Assembly: GCA_029259835.1 (NCBI GenBank)
Contig: JAJDEL010000431.1
Location: 1 to 7,189, forward strand
DNA: 7,189 bases
Direction of reading: 5' to 3'
Origin: Planctomicrobium sp.
Lineage (GTDB): Bacteria; Planctomycetota; Planctomycetia; Planctomycetales; Planctomycetaceae
Shown here: positions 5,473-7,189 of the stretch, piece after piece
How positions within the stretch are numbered: position 1 is the first letter of the stretch
How the letters are laid out: each line of letters starts with the position of its first letter
Notes under the pieces: generated by a model
Seen by the model: the letters and a program-made list of their open reading frames with translations, nothing else
Told to the model about the DNA's origin: nothing
The model's database searches: none
Program-made: the position numbers and the translations under genes

Positions 5473-7189
5473 TTACTTCTTCAGCAACTCTGGAACGAGC
5501 TTTTTCAGGTCGTCAACAGAGGCACTGTTTTTGACCACCCTTCCATTTCGGTCGACCAGGAACATCGTCGGCAGTGAGATAATTCCGTACTCCAAAGCGG
5601 GGCGGCTTTCCAGTCCGCCTTCTTCATAGATATGAGGCCAACTCACACGATAGTTCTTGATGTAACCAGCGATGTCTGCTCCTGGTGAATCAAGATTGAC
5701 GCCGACGATTTCAAACCCATTGCGCTGGTGAGTTTTGTAAAGTTCTTGAATCTGTGGAAGATCCTCCGTACAAGGCGTGCACCAGGTCGACCAGAAAATG
5801 ACCGCTGTCACCTTTCCACGATAACTTGCCAGGCTCAGTGGTCGCCCACCAACCAGAGACTTTCCTGCCAGTGCGATCTGCTGACCTTGAAGCCCCAGAC
5901 GACGCAGCGCCCCTTGACCATGGCGGGCCGCATCTGTGGCTGAGTAGTCGTTGACCAGTTTCGTATACCAAACACGGGCTTCTTTAATGCTTCCGTTGAA
6001 CTCGTTCGTGATTGCTAGTTGAAGCAAAGCATCCGCCGACTCTGGAGCCTTGGGGAATTCCTTGGCAAACGCTTCAAGCGATTCCAGCCACGCTGCTTGA
6101 ACATCCGCACGATCCTCAGCCTTGGCTGTTTGCAGATTGATGTTGTACTTCACGAGCATTTCCTGAAAGACCGCAAACGCCAGATGCTCCTGGTCTCCGT
6201 TGTCCTTCCTGAGTGCTTGAATAATCCGTTGCAGTTCTTCAAGACCATTCGGGAATGTCCCCATTTGCGTTGCCGCAGCGATCATTTCCAAACGTTGTCG
6301 AAACCAGAGGTTTCGGTCTTCCGGGTTTTCGGCAAGATTGCCGATCTGTGCGAGTAGGCCTGCCCGGGCGACGTTGAATTTGAGAATTTCTTCTTTCGCA
6401 GATTCAGCAGTCGGAGATTTGGCATCGAGGTCACGCAATTTGTCGAGCAGCGAACGCATTTCTGGACTCAACCCTGTGGAAGCTCCTGAAGTCATTCCCG
6501 CAATGTTCGGTTGAAGCAGCAAGCCACCTTCGCCGACTTCAAAATTATTTCCTTCGATTGGCTTGGGTATTTGAGTCAACTTCCAGGCTGCTCCGACTCG
6601 AACCATCTCGCCAATTTGAACGAACCCATTCTCGCCTCCAACAGAAACAATCGCCATGACGTTCTCATAAACAAGCAGATCGTCTGCGGCTTTCCCCGAG
6701 TCCGCTGGGACTAAATTCGGCATGAGCATGGAACTGTCAAAGCGAACCCACCTGGTTTGGGGAGTGATCACTTTCGACGATGCTGAAATCGCCTGCATTT
6801 TCTTGGCAAGTTCCTGCCCATTTTCGATGAAACGCTTTCCAATCTGTGCCGACAGGCCAATCGCTTTGACATCGCCATCGTTTATGAATACGGCACCAAG
6901 TCGCTGAGCATTGCGACTGGTCAGTGCCCGAATCGCTTCGCGAGATGCTTCTTCAGCAGAGATCATCCGCCAGGAATCAACCGTCCCATCTTGGTCTGAA
7001 TCAATTCCCCAGCGTGACCCTTGCGTATTGAACCAGCGAGACTGATCAACTTTGTTGTCACCGTTCGTGTCGAGATCACGATAAACTTCAAGGCCGTGCT
7101 GAAAGTATTTGAATTCGTCAACTTTTCCATCGCCGGTCGTATCCATGAACCGCCGGAGAAGTTGTCCCTGCGGGCCAAACAATGCGTAG
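5473..7189 (-). CDS. TlpA/redoxin-type thioredoxin-fold protein with Asp-rich (EF-hand-like) repeats and TPR-like region, 5' end missing
   Basis: The frame is open to the right edge; the TTG at 7182 is preceded in frame by Tyr and Ala codons and is unlikely to be the true start. Numbering from that TTG (569 residues visible), residues 1-72 hold three 23-24-aa repeats with acidic loops (DTTGDGKVD, DTNGDNKVD, DSDQDGTVD) resembling calcium-binding loops. Residues 75-235 form a mixed region I do not recognise. Residues 238-352 look largely helical, and 355-430 look TPR-like (EFPKAPESADALLQLA, then EARVWYTKLV). The last 130 residues are a TlpA/AhpC-TSA-type thioredoxin domain: FWSTWCTPC with C468 and C471, VGVNLDSPG, and the cis-proline motif SLPTMFLVD (P538). 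Such proteins reduce or oxidise thiols of envelope partners, for example in cytochrome c maturation. The physiological partner here is unknown. A signal peptide is expected in the missing N-terminus. It converges on the Trx/PDZ gene and ends at its own terminator. Confidence 0.85.
   Translation of the reverse strand, partial: YALFGPQGQLLRRFMDTTGDGKVDEFKYFQHGLEVYRDLDTNGDNKVDQSRWFNTQGSRWGIDSDQDGTVDSWRMISAEEASREAIRALTSRNAQRLGAVFINDGDVKAIGLSAQIGKRFIENGQELAKKMQAISASSKVITPQTRWVRFDSSMLMPNLVPADSGKAADDLLVYENVMAIVSVGGENGFVQIGEMVRVGAAWKLTQIPKPIEGNNFEVGEGGLLLQPNIAGMTSGASTGLSPEMRSLLDKLRDLDAKSPTAESAKEEILKFNVARAGLLAQIGNLAENPEDRNLWFRQRLEMIAAATQMGTFPNGLEELQRIIQALRKDNGDQEHLAFAVFQEMLVKYNINLQTAKAEDRADVQAAWLESLEAFAKEFPKAPESADALLQLAITNEFNGSIKEARVWYTKLVNDYSATDAARHGQGALRRLGLQGQQIALAGKSLVGGRPLSLASYRGKVTAVIFWSTWCTPCTEDLPQIQELYKTHQRNGFEIVGVNLDSPGADIAGYIKNYRVSWPHIYEEGGLESRPALEYGIISLPTMFLVDRNGRVVKNSASVDDLKKLVPELLKK
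6976..7143 (-). repeat. Three-unit protein repeat with D-x-x-x-D-x-x-x-D calcium-loop-like motifs
   Basis: Within the minus-strand redoxin gene, three units of 23-24 codons each end in a loop of the form DTTGDGKVD, DTNGDNKVD or DSDQDGTVD, followed two residues later by an aromatic (F or W) and, between units, by a Gly. The loop starts are at residues 14, 38 and 61 counted from the TTG at 7182. The open frame continues past the window edge, and YALFGPQGQLLRRF looks like the end of another unit, so more copies are likely upstream. Calcium binding is inferred from the Asp spacing. Confidence 0.75.

Noticed and set aside
6019..6357. 112-aa plus-strand open frame opposite the redoxin gene
   Set aside because: It is antisense to a clearly coding helical/TPR-like region and shows no domain.
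7180..7182. TTG as the start codon of the minus-strand redoxin gene
   Set aside because: In-frame codons continue to the window edge and extend the repeat pattern, and no signal peptide follows the TTG although the protein should be exported.

Overview
The window looks like a chromosomal segment of a planctomycete, probably a Planctomycetaceae-type marine or freshwater lineage. The evidence is protein style: a thioredoxin-like/CXXCH/PDZ protein of the kind annotated in Planctomycetes as Trx7/PDZ domain-containing (seleno)protein, a long TlpA-type redoxin with calcium-loop-like Asp repeats and a TPR-like stalk, and a CusA/CzcA-type pump with an ALGELVDDAIVDVEN TM4 signature. Start sites have weak or no Shine-Dalgarno sequences, and base composition is close to balanced by eye. 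The lineage assignment is inferred from remembered family features, not from a search.

Left part (1-3936, + strand): the 3' end of a periplasmic adaptor (membrane fusion protein) gene is followed after 68 bp by a complete 1049-aa RND inner-membrane permease of the heavy-metal-efflux type. Together they encode two of the three parts of a tripartite efflux pump. An outer-membrane factor is expected upstream, outside the window. The adaptor carries a His/Asp-rich loop and a His-rich C-terminus, which suggests metal-ion handling.

Middle (3937-5404, + strand): a 136-bp intergenic region holds a good sigma70-like promoter (TTGACT, 18 bp, CATAAT). It precedes a 443-aa exported protein with a thioredoxin-like domain (CxxCxxC), one CXXCH haem-c-type motif and two PDZ-like domains. 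This gene is probably transcribed separately from the pump.

Right part (5405-7189): a short convergent intergenic region carries a hairpin with a T-tract on the minus strand. It ends a minus-strand gene that runs off the right edge. The visible part encodes Asp-rich repeats, an unrecognised middle region, a helical/TPR-like stretch and a C-terminal TlpA/redoxin thioredoxin domain with WCTPC. Two envelope thioredoxin-fold proteins thus face each other tail to tail beside a metal-efflux system. A functional link is possible but unproven. All long open frames opposite or overlapping these four genes appear to be shadows. No tRNA, rRNA, CRISPR or insertion sequence was seen.
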